A stretch of 64,000 bases of DNA, taken from NCBI RefSeq assembly GCF_001942625.1, contig NZ_MLCL01000089.1, positions 310,001-374,000 of the forward strand, given 5' to 3'. Below, piece by piece: positions 41,148 to 51,308 of the stretch. The notes beneath the pieces are model-generated. The model did not search any database, was not told the origin of the DNA, and saw nothing but the letters and a program-made list of their open reading frames with translations. The position numbers and the translations under genes were made by a program. The stretch is from Mycobacterium syngnathidarum (lineage in GTDB: Bacteria; Actinomycetota; Actinomycetes; Mycobacteriales; Mycobacteriaceae). How positions within the stretch are numbered: the stretch's first letter is position 1; every line of letters begins with the position of its first letter.

Positions 41148-41606
41148 GTGCCTCGCTACAACCAACTCGATGAGCTCCTCGTGCGCATCCACACCGTCCG
41201 GCAGCGCCCGGGGTGGCGGCACCGGCTGATCGACGCGTCGGGCAGTGTTGCGTCACTGTCCACGCTGCGGGTGCTGCGGGCCGTCGAGCAGCGGGAGAAA
41301 GCCGGGCAGAGCGCGTCGGTCGGCGAAGTGGCCGAGTACATGGCCGTCGAGCACTCCACCGCCAGCCGCACCGTCGCCAATGTCGTCGCCGCCGGCCTGC
41401 TGACCAAGGCGCTCGCCGCCGAGGACCAGCGCCGCTGCGTACTCACCCTCACCGAGGCGGGGCGCCAAGCCCTGGCCGACGTCACCGAACGACGACAGGA
41501 GATGGTCGCCGAGACCGTGGCCGGCTGGCCCGAGGCCGACGTCGACAGACTCGTGGATCTGTTGGAGCAGCTGGTCACCGATTTCGAGCGGGGGATCAGC
41601 TCGTGA
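41148..41606 (+). CDS. MarR-family transcriptional regulator
   Basis: This 152-residue winged-helix MarR protein contains SVGEVAEYMAVEHSTASRTVANVVAAGLL, the DEDQRRCVLTLTEAG-type wing and C-terminal dimer helices. The GTG at 41148 is chosen because the palindrome ends just upstream; an ATG at 41130 would lie inside it. Its stop overlaps the MFS start by 4 bases, so it probably regulates itself and the exporter. Confidence 0.88.
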   Translation: MPRYNQLDELLVRIHTVRQRPGWRHRLIDASGSVASLSTLRVLRAVEQREKAGQSASVGEVAEYMAVEHSTASRTVANVVAAGLLTKALAAEDQRRCVLTLTEAGRQALADVTERRQEMVAETVAGWPEADVDRLVDLLEQLVTDFERGISS

Positions 41607-42853
41607 CAGCCCAGACCGCTGCCCGCCCGCAGCCGCGCGGCGCCGTGGCACTGATGTTCGACCCGGTCTTCGGCGCCTTGTTCTGGGGCAAGATGTTCTC
41701 CGTCGTCGCGGTGTGGACGCACGGCATCGTGGCCGCCATCGTGATCTTCGACGCCACCGGTTCGGCGGTGATGGTGGGCATGGTCGGCGTCGCACAGTTC
41801 CTGCCCCAGCTCATCTTGAGCCCGACCAGCGGCAAGTGGGCCGACGTCGGCAACCCGGCCCGTCAGATCCTGTGGGGCCGGGTGTTGTGCATCATCGGCT
41901 CCGGCTCGACCGCCCTGTGGCTGGCCCTTTCGCCCGACTTGCAGGGCACCGCCGCAGCGGTGCCGGTCCTGGTCGGCTCCACCCTTGTCGGGTTCGGGTT
42001 CGTCATCGGCGGCCCGGCCATGCAGTCGGTGGTGCCGAGCCTGATCCGCGACGGCGAACTGCCGACGGCCATGGCGCTCAACAGCATTCCGATGACCATC
42101 GGCCGCATCCTGGGGCCTGCCATCGGCGCGTTCCTGGCGGCGCGGCTGGGCGCGGCGCCGGGTTTCGCGATCAGCGCCGGCCTGCACATGGTGTTCGCCG
42201 TCTTCTTGCTGCTGGTCACTTTCCCGGCCCGGCCGAAGCTCCGGCCCGACGGCGACTACCGGGTGCGCGCGGCCCTGGCCTACGTGTGGCGCGATCGTCC
42301 GCTGCTGCTGGCGTTGCTTGCGGTCACGACGGTCGGGTTCGCATCCGATCCGTCGATCACGCTGACCCCGTCGATGGCCGACGAGCTCGGCGGCGGCGCC
42401 CATCTGGTGGGCGCCCTTTCGGCGGCCTTCGGTGTCGGTGCGGCACTGGGCATGGTGGTGCTGGCCGTGATGCGCGGGCGTCTGCCGGCTGCCCGGGTCT
42501 CGACGATCGGGCTGTGGCTGCTGGTCACCGGGTGCGGGCTGCTGGCCCTGGGCACCGTGACGGCCTTGGCGCTGGCCGGTTTCGCGATTGCGGGGCTGGG
42601 GTTCGGCTGGGCGATGACGGGTTTGAGCACCGTCGTGCAGGAGCGGGCACCGGAGGAGCTGCGGGGCCGCATCATGGCACTGTGGCTGGTCGGCTTCCTG
42701 GGCTCACGCCCGTTCGCGGCGGCGCTGCTGGGCGGTGCGGCCGACGTGTTCAACGTGCGGGTGGCCTTCCTGATCGCTGCTGCGGTGACACTGGCGGTGA
42801 CGCTGGCAGCCCGTCCGGCGGCGCTGTCCGCACCAAATCCGGTGGTGGCCTGA
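41603..42853 (+). CDS. MFS exporter (MFS_3, EntS-like)
   Basis: This 416-residue major facilitator has about 10-12 membrane segments. It carries GKMFSVVAVWTHGIVAAIVIF, the TSGKWADVG loop (variant of GxxxDRxG) and RILGPAIGAFLAA, resembling the EntS/MFS_3 group that exports siderophores or small molecules. The GTG start overlaps the marR stop (GTGA). Its substrate cannot be derived; the adjacent MarR suggests a drug or stress inducer. Confidence 0.9.
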   Translation: MTAQTAARPQPRGAVALMFDPVFGALFWGKMFSVVAVWTHGIVAAIVIFDATGSAVMVGMVGVAQFLPQLILSPTSGKWADVGNPARQILWGRVLCIIGSGSTALWLALSPDLQGTAAAVPVLVGSTLVGFGFVIGGPAMQSVVPSLIRDGELPTAMALNSIPMTIGRILGPAIGAFLAARLGAAPGFAISAGLHMVFAVFLLLVTFPARPKLRPDGDYRVRAALAYVWRDRPLLLALLAVTTVGFASDPSITLTPSMADELGGGAHLVGALSAAFGVGAALGMVVLAVMRGRLPAARVSTIGLWLLVTGCGLLALGTVTALALAGFAIAGLGFGWAMTGLSTVVQERAPEELRGRIMALWLVGFLGSRPFAAALLGGAADVFNVRVAFLIAAAVTLAVTLAARPAALSAPNPVVA

Positions 42854-42871
42854 CCGCGTCTCTTATCGTGT

Positions 42872-45800
42872 GTGTCGATGGGATTTCACCTGCACCGCGC
42901 CGAGCGCACCGATCTGCTCGCCGACGGGCTGGCGGGTCTGCTGTCCCATCCCCCGGCTGATCCGTTCGCCCAGGAGCTGGTGCTCGTCCCCGCCAAGGGC
43001 GTGGAGCGCTGGCTCAGTCAGCGGTTGGCGAACCGGCTCGGCGTCTGCGCGGCCGTCGAGTTCCGCAACCCGCGATCGTTGATCGCCGAGTTGACCGGTA
43101 CCGCCGACGAGGATCCATGGTCGGCTGATGCGATGGCCTGGCCGCTGCTGGCGGTCATCGACGAGAACCTCGACCAGCCGTGGTGTGAGCCGGTGGCAAC
43201 GCACCTCGGCCACTTCGAGACCGGTGACGAGTATGAGCTGCGCCAGGGCCGGCGCTATGCGGTGGCCCGCCGGTTGGCCGGGCTGTTCGCCTCCTATGCG
43301 CGGCAACGCCCGCAGTTGCTGGTCGACTGGGCTGATCTGCCCGCCGATCTGGCCTGGCAGAAGCCGTTGTGGCAGGCGCTCGTCGAGCGGATCGACGCCG
43401 AGCCGCCGCACCTCCGGCACGCGAAAACCCTTGCCCGGCTGGCGGACTCACCCAGCGACCTGCCCGAGCGGCTGTCCCTGTTCGGGCACACCCGGTTGCC
43501 GGTCACCGAGATCGAACTGCTCATCGCGCTGGCCACCCATCACGATCTGCATCTGTGGCTGCCGCACCCCAGTGACGACCTGTGGCAGTCGTTGGCCGCG
43601 CACACCGGCCCGCTCCCCCGCCGTGAGGACAACAGCCACCGCGATGTGGGTCACCCGCTGCTGGCCACCCTCGGCCGCGATCTGCGGGAGCTGCAGCGCG
43701 GGCTTCCGGCCACCGACAGCGACGAATATCTCAGCGGGGCGGATCATCCCGATACCGTGCTGGGCTGGCTACAGTCCGATATCGCGGCCAACGCGGTCCG
43801 CCCGGCCGGGCGGGTGCCCCGACGTGAGGACCGCTCGGTGCAGGTGCACAGCTGCCATGGGCCGGCCCGGCAGATCGAGGTGCTGCGCGAAGTGCTGCTG
43901 GGCCTGCTGGCCGACGATCCGAGCTTGGAGCCACGCGACATCCTGGTGATGTGCCCCGACATCGAGACCTATGCCCCGTTGATCACGGCCGGGTTCGGGT
44001 TGGGTGACGTGGTGCCCAGCCCGCGAGGTGCACACTTCACCATCGGCGCGCATCCGGCGCACAAGCTGCGGGTGCGGTTGGCCGATCGTGCACTGGTGCA
44101 GACGAATCCGCTGCTGTCGGTGGCGGCCTCGATGCTGGAACTGGCCGGTGGGCGAGCCACGGCCAGCGAGGTGCTCAACCTGGCCGAGTCGGATCCGGTA
44201 CGGGCCCGGTTCGGTTTCACCGATGACGATCTGGAGGCCATCACCGCCTGGGTGCGTGAGGCCAATATCCGGTGGGGTTTCGATCAGGAGCATCGCAGCC
44301 CGTATGGCGTCGAATTCCTGCACAACACCTGGCGTTTCGGGATCGACCGGGTGCTGGCCGGGGTGGCGATGTCCGATGATTCGCACGCCTGGCTGGGCAC
44401 CACGCTGCCGCTGGACGACGTCAGCAGCAACCGGGTCGAGTTGGCCGGCCGGTTCGCCGAATTTGTAGAAAGGCTCAGGGAAGCTGCCGATCAGCTCAGC
44501 GGGGTCCGCCCGCTCGGCGAGTGGCTGTCGGCGCTGAGCGCCGGGATCGAGGCGCTGGCCCACTCCGATGAGGACTGGCCCGCCGCCCAGGTGCAACGCG
44601 AGTTCGCCGAGGTCACCGAGGCTGCCGGAGCGGGCACTACACCGATGCGGCTCAGCGATATTCGCGCGCTGCTGGACCGGCGCCTGGCCGGCCGGCCGAC
44701 CCGGGCCAATTTCCGCACCGGAACCCTCACGGTGTGCACCATGGTGCCGATGCGTTCGGTGCCGCACCGGGTGGTGTGCCTGGTCGGATTGGACGACGGG
44801 GTGTTCCCTCGGCTGGGCGCGGTCGACGGCGACGATGTGCTGGCGCGTGATCCGCGCACCGGTGAGCGCGACATCCGCTCGGAAGATCGCCAGTTGCTGC
44901 TCGACGCGATCGGCGCGGCCACCCAGACCTTGGTTGTCACCTATACCGGCGCCAACGAATACTCCGGGCAGGCCCGGCCGCCGGCGGTGCCACTGGCCGA
45001 ACTTCTCGACACCCTCAAGATCACTGCCGAGCAACCGGTGGATGTGGTGACCGCGCACCCGTTGCAGCCCTTCGACATTCGCAACGTGACCCCCGGCGCC
45101 CTGCTGCCCGAGGGCCCCTTCACGTTCGACCCCACGGCGCTCACCGCGGCCCAAGCCAGTGCCGGGCAGCGGGCCGAACGTCCGCGGTTCTTCGACCAGC
45201 GGCTGCCCGCGCCGCCCGCCGGCGATGTCGCGCTGGAGGATCTCGTCACGTTCTTCAAGGATCCGGTGAAGGGCTTCTTCCGGGCACTGGAGTACACGTT
45301 GCCGTGGGATGTGGACGGGGTTTCGGACGAGATGCCGGTCGATATCGACGCCCTGGAGGAATGGACCGTCGGTGATCGGATGCTCGGCGACATCCTGCGT
45401 GGCATGACCCCGGCCGACGCCCAGCAGGCCGAGTGGCGTCGCGGCACGCTGCCTCCGGGCCAATTGGGCTGGCGCCGGGCGATCGCGCTGCGTGATCGAT
45501 GCGCGCTGCTGGCCGCCGAGGCGCTGCGGCACCGGAGCGCTGACCCGCAGGCCTATGACGTCGACATCGACCTGGGCGCCGGGCGCCGGTTGACCGGCAC
45601 GGTCTCCCCCGTGTTCGGCGAGCACCTGGTGTCGGTCACGTACTCCAAGCTCGACGGCAAGCACCTGCTGCAGAACTGGATTCCGTTGTTGGCGTTGGCC
45701 GCCGGACATCCCGACCGCGACTGGTCCGCCGTCTGCATCGGGCGGCCGCGGCGCGGCGACACCCCACGTGTCGCAGGGTTGGGACGCCCCGAGGATCCGG

Positions 45801-46090
45801 TCGCGCTGCTCGCCGATCTGGTGGCGATCTATGACGCCGGCCGCCGGGAGCCGTTGCCGTTGCCCATCAAGACCTCCTATGCCTGGGCGGCCGCCCGTCA
45901 CGCCGGTGATGACCCGGAGCGTGAGGCCGGATTCCGTTGGCGTAGTGGCCGGTTCCCCGGTGAAGATGAGGCGCCGGCACACGTGCGGGCGTGGGGTCGT
46001 GGCGCGCCGTTGAGCCGGCTGGCCGGGCTGGGTGAGTACTCGGAGCGGTTGTGGTTGCCGCTCCTGGACGCCGAGGGGTCACCGCGGTGA
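42872..46090 (+). CDS. recC: Exodeoxyribonuclease V subunit gamma RecC
   Basis: This 1072-residue RecC resembles Rv0631c (start MSMGFHLHRAERTDLLADGL). Superfamily 1 helicase-derived folds (inactivated motifs) are followed by an inactivated nuclease-like C-terminus. It recognises Chi in E. coli, but in mycobacteria RecBCD supports single-strand annealing rather than the main AdnAB resection. The start may be GTG 42872 or ATG 42878. The recB GTG overlaps its stop. Confidence 0.97.
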   Translation: MSMGFHLHRAERTDLLADGLAGLLSHPPADPFAQELVLVPAKGVERWLSQRLANRLGVCAAVEFRNPRSLIAELTGTADEDPWSADAMAWPLLAVIDENLDQPWCEPVATHLGHFETGDEYELRQGRRYAVARRLAGLFASYARQRPQLLVDWADLPADLAWQKPLWQALVERIDAEPPHLRHAKTLARLADSPSDLPERLSLFGHTRLPVTEIELLIALATHHDLHLWLPHPSDDLWQSLAAHTGPLPRREDNSHRDVGHPLLATLGRDLRELQRGLPATDSDEYLSGADHPDTVLGWLQSDIAANAVRPAGRVPRREDRSVQVHSCHGPARQIEVLREVLLGLLADDPSLEPRDILVMCPDIETYAPLITAGFGLGDVVPSPRGAHFTIGAHPAHKLRVRLADRALVQTNPLLSVAASMLELAGGRATASEVLNLAESDPVRARFGFTDDDLEAITAWVREANIRWGFDQEHRSPYGVEFLHNTWRFGIDRVLAGVAMSDDSHAWLGTTLPLDDVSSNRVELAGRFAEFVERLREAADQLSGVRPLGEWLSALSAGIEALAHSDEDWPAAQVQREFAEVTEAAGAGTTPMRLSDIRALLDRRLAGRPTRANFRTGTLTVCTMVPMRSVPHRVVCLVGLDDGVFPRLGAVDGDDVLARDPRTGERDIRSEDRQLLLDAIGAATQTLVVTYTGANEYSGQARPPAVPLAELLDTLKITAEQPVDVVTAHPLQPFDIRNVTPGALLPEGPFTFDPTALTAAQASAGQRAERPRFFDQRLPAPPAGDVALEDLVTFFKDPVKGFFRALEYTLPWDVDGVSDEMPVDIDALEEWTVGDRMLGDILRGMTPADAQQAEWRRGTLPPGQLGWRRAIALRDRCALLAAEALRHRSADPQAYDVDIDLGAGRRLTGTVSPVFGEHLVSVTYSKLDGKHLLQNWIPLLALAAGHPDRDWSAVCIGRPRRGDTPRVAGLGRPEDPVALLADLVAIYDAGRREPLPLPIKTSYAWAAARHAGDDPEREAGFRWRSGRFPGEDEAPAHVRAWGRGAPLSRLAGLGEYSERLWLPLLDAEGSPR

Positions 46091-49000
46091 AGGTCTTCGA
46101 TCTGCTCGGCCCGTTGCCGCGAGTCAACAGCACCACGGTGCTGGAGGCCAGCGCGGGCACCGGCAAGACGTTCGCACTGGCCGGTCTGGTGACGCGGTTG
46201 GTGGCCGAAGGCGCGGCGACGCTGGATCAGATGCTGCTCATCACGTTCGGCCGGGCCGCCAGTCAGGAGTTGCGCGAGCGGGTGCGGGCCCAGATCGTCG
46301 GGGCCCTGGCGGCGTTGGAGGATCCGTCGCGCGCCGACACCGATCTGCTGCGGTATCTGGTCGCCGCGGATCAGCAGGCCCGCGGGCAGCGGCTGCGCGA
46401 CGCGCTGGCCGGTTTCGATGCGGCGACCATCGCCACCACACACCAGTTCTGCCAGATCGTGCTGAAGTCGCTCGGCGTGGCCGGGGACAGCGATTCGGGT
46501 GTGACGCTGGTCGAGAGTCTTGACGAGCTGGTGTGCGAGATCGTCGACGATCTGTATCTCGCCCATTTCGGTTCCCAGCGGGATGTCCCCGAGCTGGGCT
46601 ACGCCGAGGCCCTGCGGCTGGCCCGCGTGGTGGTGGACAATCCGGCGACCGAACTGCGGCCCGTGGAGCCCGAACCGGAGTCCCCGGCGGCGATTCGAGT
46701 GGGATTCGCGCGGGCGGTGCTGGCCGAGTTGGAGATTCGCAAGCGGCGCCGCGGCGTGCTGGGCTATGACGACCTTTTGACCCGGTTGGCCGGTGCGCTC
46801 GAAGCCAAAGATTCGGCTGCCCGGGTCCGGATGGCACAGCGCTGGCCGATCGTGATGGTCGACGAGTTCCAGGACACCGACCCGGTGCAGTGGCAGGTGA
46901 TCGAGCGGGCATTCTCCGGGCAGTCGACCTTGATCCTGATCGGCGATCCCAAGCAGGCGATCTATGCCTTCCGCGGCGGGGATATCGACACCTATCTGCG
47001 GGCCGCGGCCACCGCCGGGGACAAGCAGACGCTGGGCACCAACTGGCGCAGCGACAGCGTCCTGGTGGATCGCTTGCAGGCGGTGCTGCGGGGCGCCGAG
47101 CTCGGCGGGCCGGACATCGTGGTGCACGACGTGCAGGCCAATCACCAGGGCCACCGGCTGGCCGGGGCGCCACACAACGACCCATTCCGGCTGCGGGTGG
47201 TGACGCGTAACCGGCCCGGCACCAAGGTGATTCCGATCGCCGACCTCCGCGAGCACATCGGAAGAGACCTGGCTGCCGACATCGGTGCGTTGTTGACCAG
47301 CGGCGCCACCTTCGACGGCGGCAAGCTGCAGGCCCGCGACATCGCGGTGATAGTCGAGACCCACAAGGACGCCCGGGCCTGTCACACCGCGCTGCTCGCG
47401 GCCGGGATCCTCGCGGTCTACACCGGGGACTCGGACGTGTTCAATTCCGAGGCCGCGCAGGATTGGCTGTATCTGCTGGAAGCTTTCGACCAACCGCACC
47501 GTCCCGGGTTGGTGCGGGCCGCAGCGGCCACGATGTTCTTCGGTGAGACCGCCGAAACCCTTGCCGCGGGCGGGGATGCGTTGACCGACCGGGTCGCCGA
47601 CACGCTGCGCACCTGGGCCGGGCATGCCCGCGAACGCGGTGTGGCGGCGATCTTCGAGGCCGCGCAACTGGCCGGAATCGGCAAGCGGGTGCTGTCCTGG
47701 CAGGGCGGTGAGCGGCTGATGACCGATCTGGCCCACGTGACCCAACTGCTCGGCGACACCGCGCACCGGGAGGGCTTCGGGCTTGCCGCGCTGCGGGACT
47801 GGCTGCGCACGCAGCGCACCGAGGGCGGGTCTACGTCCGAACGCAACCGGCGTCTCGACAGCGACGCGGCCGCGGTTCAGATCATGACGGTATGGGTGAG
47901 CAAGGGCCTGCAGTTCCCGATCGTGTACCTGCCGTTCGCGTTCAATCGTTATGTGCCGGAACCTGATCTGGTGTTGTTCCACGACGAGGGGATGCGCTGC
48001 CTGCAGGTCGGCGGCCCGGATCCCGCGGTGACCCGGGCCGGGCGGGCCGAGGCCGCCGCCGATGACAGCCGCCTGACCTATGTGGCGATGACGCGGGCCC
48101 AGTCGCAGGTGGTGGCATGGTGGGCGCCGTCGAACGACGAGCCGAACGGTGGTCTGTCGCGGCTGCTGCGCGGGCGAGCCCCGGGGCAGGCCGCGGTGCC
48201 CGACCGATGTGCCCCGGCGAAGGTCTCCGATGACGACGCGCTGGCCCGGCTGCGGGCCTGGGAGGCCGCGGGCGGCCCAGTGCTTGAGGAGTCGGTGATC
48301 GCCCCGGCCGCCCCGGTACCCACCCATGAAGTGCCAGATGGTCTGGCGGCACGGCATTTTCATCGCTCCATCGACACCGCGTGGCGGCGCACATCGTATT
48401 CGGGGCTGTTGCGCGCTGCCGAGGACGACGGGCAGCGCGGGGTCTCCAGCGAACCGGAGGTCGCCGAACTCGACGACGAGTCGGCCGACATCGCCGTCGT
48501 CGCCCCGACCCAGGGTGCCGACGTCCCGTCCCCGATGGCCTCGCTGCCCACCGGCGCGGCGTTCGGTTCTCTTGTCCATGCGGTCCTGGAGACCACCGAT
48601 CCGCTGGCCGCCGATCTGACGGCAGAACTGCTGAGCGAGGTGCGCACCCATGCGGCCCGGTGGCCGGTGGAGGTGTCCGCCGACGAGCTTGCCACGGCCC
48701 TGCTGCCCATGCATGACACCCCGCTGGGGCCGTTGGCGCCCGGGGTGACGCTCCGTCAGATCGGACTGGCCGACCGGTTGTGTGAGCTGGACTTCGAATT
48801 TCCCATGGCCGGCGGCGATCTGCGCGGCGGCGAGTTCGCCAGGCTGGCCGACATCGGTGCACTGCTCGACGAGCAGCTGCCGGCCGACGACCCCATGGCG
48901 GTGTACGCCGGCCGCTTGTCGACGGGGCTGTTGGGCCGGCAGCCGCTGCGCGGGTACCTGTCCGGTTCGGTGGATGTGGTGCTGCGAATCGGGCGGCGCT

Positions 49001-49341
49001 TCGTCGTCGTCGACTACAAGACCAACTGGCTGGGCACCGGTGACGAGCCGCTCACCGCGGCCGATTACGGGCGGGACCGGATGCTCGAGGCGATGCTGCA
49101 CTCGGACTATCCGTTACAGGCGCTGTTGTACAGCGTTGTGCTGCACCGGTTTTTGCGTTGGCGACTGCCGGACTACGATCCGGACACCCACCTGGGTGGG
49201 GTGATGTACCTGTTCGTGCGCGGGATGTGCGGGGCACAGACACCCGTCGTCGACGGTCACCCAGCCGGGGTGTTCAGCTGGGAACCGCCCGCGGCGCTGG
49301 TGATCGCGATGTCGGAGCTGCTCGATCAGGGGGCCGCGTGA
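46087..49341 (+). CDS. recB: Exodeoxyribonuclease V subunit beta RecB
   Basis: This 1084-residue UvrD-like helicase-nuclease is the positional match of Rv0630c. The Walker A motif ASAGTGKT is at residues 21-28 and Walker B VDEFQDTDP follows. The C-terminal RecB nuclease motif has metal-binding Asp963 (SVDVV), Asp976 and Lys978 (VVDYKTN). The GTG at 46087 is preferred: it gives VKVFDLLGPLP, matches the family N-terminus and overlaps the recC stop. The intact nuclease motif implies active exonuclease. Confidence 0.97.
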   Translation: MKVFDLLGPLPRVNSTTVLEASAGTGKTFALAGLVTRLVAEGAATLDQMLLITFGRAASQELRERVRAQIVGALAALEDPSRADTDLLRYLVAADQQARGQRLRDALAGFDAATIATTHQFCQIVLKSLGVAGDSDSGVTLVESLDELVCEIVDDLYLAHFGSQRDVPELGYAEALRLARVVVDNPATELRPVEPEPESPAAIRVGFARAVLAELEIRKRRRGVLGYDDLLTRLAGALEAKDSAARVRMAQRWPIVMVDEFQDTDPVQWQVIERAFSGQSTLILIGDPKQAIYAFRGGDIDTYLRAAATAGDKQTLGTNWRSDSVLVDRLQAVLRGAELGGPDIVVHDVQANHQGHRLAGAPHNDPFRLRVVTRNRPGTKVIPIADLREHIGRDLAADIGALLTSGATFDGGKLQARDIAVIVETHKDARACHTALLAAGILAVYTGDSDVFNSEAAQDWLYLLEAFDQPHRPGLVRAAAATMFFGETAETLAAGGDALTDRVADTLRTWAGHARERGVAAIFEAAQLAGIGKRVLSWQGGERLMTDLAHVTQLLGDTAHREGFGLAALRDWLRTQRTEGGSTSERNRRLDSDAAAVQIMTVWVSKGLQFPIVYLPFAFNRYVPEPDLVLFHDEGMRCLQVGGPDPAVTRAGRAEAAADDSRLTYVAMTRAQSQVVAWWAPSNDEPNGGLSRLLRGRAPGQAAVPDRCAPAKVSDDDALARLRAWEAAGGPVLEESVIAPAAPVPTHEVPDGLAARHFHRSIDTAWRRTSYSGLLRAAEDDGQRGVSSEPEVAELDDESADIAVVAPTQGADVPSPMASLPTGAAFGSLVHAVLETTDPLAADLTAELLSEVRTHAARWPVEVSADELATALLPMHDTPLGPLAPGVTLRQIGLADRLCELDFEFPMAGGDLRGGEFARLADIGALLDEQLPADDPMAVYAGRLSTGLLGRQPLRGYLSGSVDVVLRIGRRFVVVDYKTNWLGTGDEPLTAADYGRDRMLEAMLHSDYPLQALLYSVVLHRFLRWRLPDYDPDTHLGGVMYLFVRGMCGAQTPVVDGHPAGVFSWEPPAALVIAMSELLDQGAA

Positions 49342-51002
49342 TGCTGGATGCGTTCGCCGAGATCCTCGAGCCCGCCGATGTGCAAGTGGCCCAACGGTTG
49401 AGCACGCTGGCCGAGGAGACCGACCCGCGCGTCACCCTGGCCCTCGCGCTGGCGGTGCGGGCCGTGCGCGGCGGCTCGGTGTGTGTGGACCTACGGTCGG
49501 TGGCCGCGCAGACCCAGCTGCCGGAGCTGCCGTGGCCTCAGGTCGACGGGTGGTTGCAGGCGGTGGCTGCCAGCCCGCTGGTGGGCACTCCCCCGGTGCT
49601 GCGGTTGTTCGGCGACCTGCTCTATCTCGACCGGTACTGGTTGGAGGAGCAGCAGGTGTGCGACGACGTGCTGGCTTTGGTCGCCGCCGACCCGGGCGGG
49701 TCGGCACCCGATATGGCGCGGTTGTTCCCGCCGGGGTTCGAGGAGCAGCGGGCCGCGGCGAAAGTGGCGTTGTCTCAGGGGCTCACCGTTCTGACGGGCG
49801 GGCCGGGCACCGGCAAGACCACCACCGTGGCGCGGTTGTTGGCGCTGCTGGCCGAGCAGGCCGCGTTGGCCGGTCGGCCGGGGCTGCGCATCGCACTCGC
49901 GGCGCCGACCGGCAAGGCCGCGGCCCGGCTGCAGGAGGCGGTGCAGCTTGAGGTGAGTCGGCTCGACGCGGTGGATCGTGAGCGGATCTCGGGCCTGCAG
50001 GCCACCACGCTGCACCGGCTGCTGGGGCCCCGCCCGGACACGTCGTCGCGGTTCCGTCACCACCGGGCGAACCGGTTGCCGCACGACGTGATCGTCGTCG
50101 ACGAGACCTCGATGGTGTCGCTGACGATGATGGCACGGCTGTTGGAGGCGGTGCGTCCGCAAACCCGGTTGCTGCTGGTCGGCGATCCTGACCAGCTGGC
50201 CTCGGTGGAAGCCGGTGCGGTGTTGGCGGACCTGGTCGACGGGCTGGGTTCGCGCGGGGTGGCCGCCCTGCAAACCTCGCACCGGTTCGGTGAGTCGATC
50301 GGCGCACTGGCCTCGGCAATTCGGGCCGGGAACGCCTCGGCCGCGGTGGAGGTGCTGGCGGCCGGCGGCGAGCATGTCGAGTGGGTGCGCGCGGACGCGG
50401 GCGAGCGGCTACGGGAAGTGCTTGTGCCGCATGCCCTTGCGCTGCGGCAGGCGGCGATCCTCGGGGATGAGCGCGCGGCGCTGGCCATCCTCGATGAGCA
50501 TCGGCTGCTGTGCGCGCACCGGCGCGGTCCGTTCGGCGTCACGCACTGGAACCGTCAGGTGCAGCGGTGGCTGGCCGAGGCGACCGGTGAGCCCATGTGG
50601 GCGTCGTGGTACGTAGGACGGCCGATCCTGGTGACCGCCAACGACTATGGGCTCAAGCTCTACAACGGCGATACCGGCGTGACCATCGCCACCCAGGACG
50701 GCCTGCGTGCCGTCGTGGGTGGCACCGTGGGCGGGTCCGCGTCTTTCGCCACGGGCCGGCTCACCGAAGTCGAGACCATGCACGCCATGACGATTCACAA
50801 ATCCCAGGGCAGCCAGGCCGACGAGGTGACCGTGCTGCTACCGCCCGAGGACTCCCGTTTGTTGACGCGGGAGCTGTTCTACACCGCGGTCACCCGGGCG
50901 AAGACGCGGGTACGCGTTGTGGGGTCCGAGGCTGAGATTCGCGCGGCGACAGCCAGGCAGGCAGTCCGAGCGACCGGCCTGCGAAAGCGGCTGAAACCCT
51001 AA
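49341..51002 (+). CDS. recD: Exodeoxyribonuclease V subunit alpha RecD
   Basis: This 553-residue SF1 5'-3' helicase has the Walker A motif GGPGTGKTTT near residues 152-160. It also carries DETSMVSLTMMARLL, DPDQLASVEAGAVL and the C-terminal MTIHKSQGSQADEV and YTAVTRAKTRV motifs. Its ATG overlaps the recB stop (TGATG). It completes the recC-recB-recD operon. A small convergent gene ends against its stop codon. Confidence 0.97.
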   Translation: MLDAFAEILEPADVQVAQRLSTLAEETDPRVTLALALAVRAVRGGSVCVDLRSVAAQTQLPELPWPQVDGWLQAVAASPLVGTPPVLRLFGDLLYLDRYWLEEQQVCDDVLALVAADPGGSAPDMARLFPPGFEEQRAAAKVALSQGLTVLTGGPGTGKTTTVARLLALLAEQAALAGRPGLRIALAAPTGKAAARLQEAVQLEVSRLDAVDRERISGLQATTLHRLLGPRPDTSSRFRHHRANRLPHDVIVVDETSMVSLTMMARLLEAVRPQTRLLLVGDPDQLASVEAGAVLADLVDGLGSRGVAALQTSHRFGESIGALASAIRAGNASAAVEVLAAGGEHVEWVRADAGERLREVLVPHALALRQAAILGDERAALAILDEHRLLCAHRRGPFGVTHWNRQVQRWLAEATGEPMWASWYVGRPILVTANDYGLKLYNGDTGVTIATQDGLRAVVGGTVGGSASFATGRLTEVETMHAMTIHKSQGSQADEVTVLLPPEDSRLLTRELFYTAVTRAKTRVRVVGSEAEIRAATARQAVRATGLRKRLKP

Positions 51003-51148
51003 ACGGCGCGTCCGGCGAAAAATGCGCCGGACACGAGGCCGATGACGATCGCCAGCGTGGGCAGGCCCATCGCCGCAGCCGTCACGACGCCGGCGACCGC
51101 GCCGATGCCGAGCACCAGCAGAAGTACGCCCACAAATGCACCGACCAT
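50999..51148 (-). CDS. Small two-segment hydrophobic membrane protein
   Basis: This 49-residue, Ala/Val/Gly-rich protein (MVGAFVGVLLLVLGIGAVAG... PTLAIVIGLVSGAFFAGRAV) spans the membrane twice. ATG 51148 has an AAAGGG site 8 bases upstream, which supports translation; a longer in-frame start at 51223 is less convincing. Its stop overlaps the recD stop. No family recognised. Confidence 0.6.
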   Translation of the reverse strand: MVGAFVGVLLLVLGIGAVAGVVTAAAMGLPTLAIVIGLVSGAFFAGRAV

Positions 51149-51308
51149 TGCACGCCCTTTCCTATGACAGCGATCACAATGTACATCGTCGGTGGGCTGA
51201 ATCACATGCAGATCACGCACCAATTCGGTTAACGATTTCGCGGCAAAATGTATAGCTGAGCTTGGTATATGCCTTGTTCAGCGGATGTCAGCGAATACAG
51301 ACACGGCG

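Noticed and set aside
43769..49101. Long minus-strand open frames across recC and recB
   Set aside because: They are antisense shadows of confidently assigned recC and recB; the products are Arg/Gly/Gln-rich and unlike any protein.
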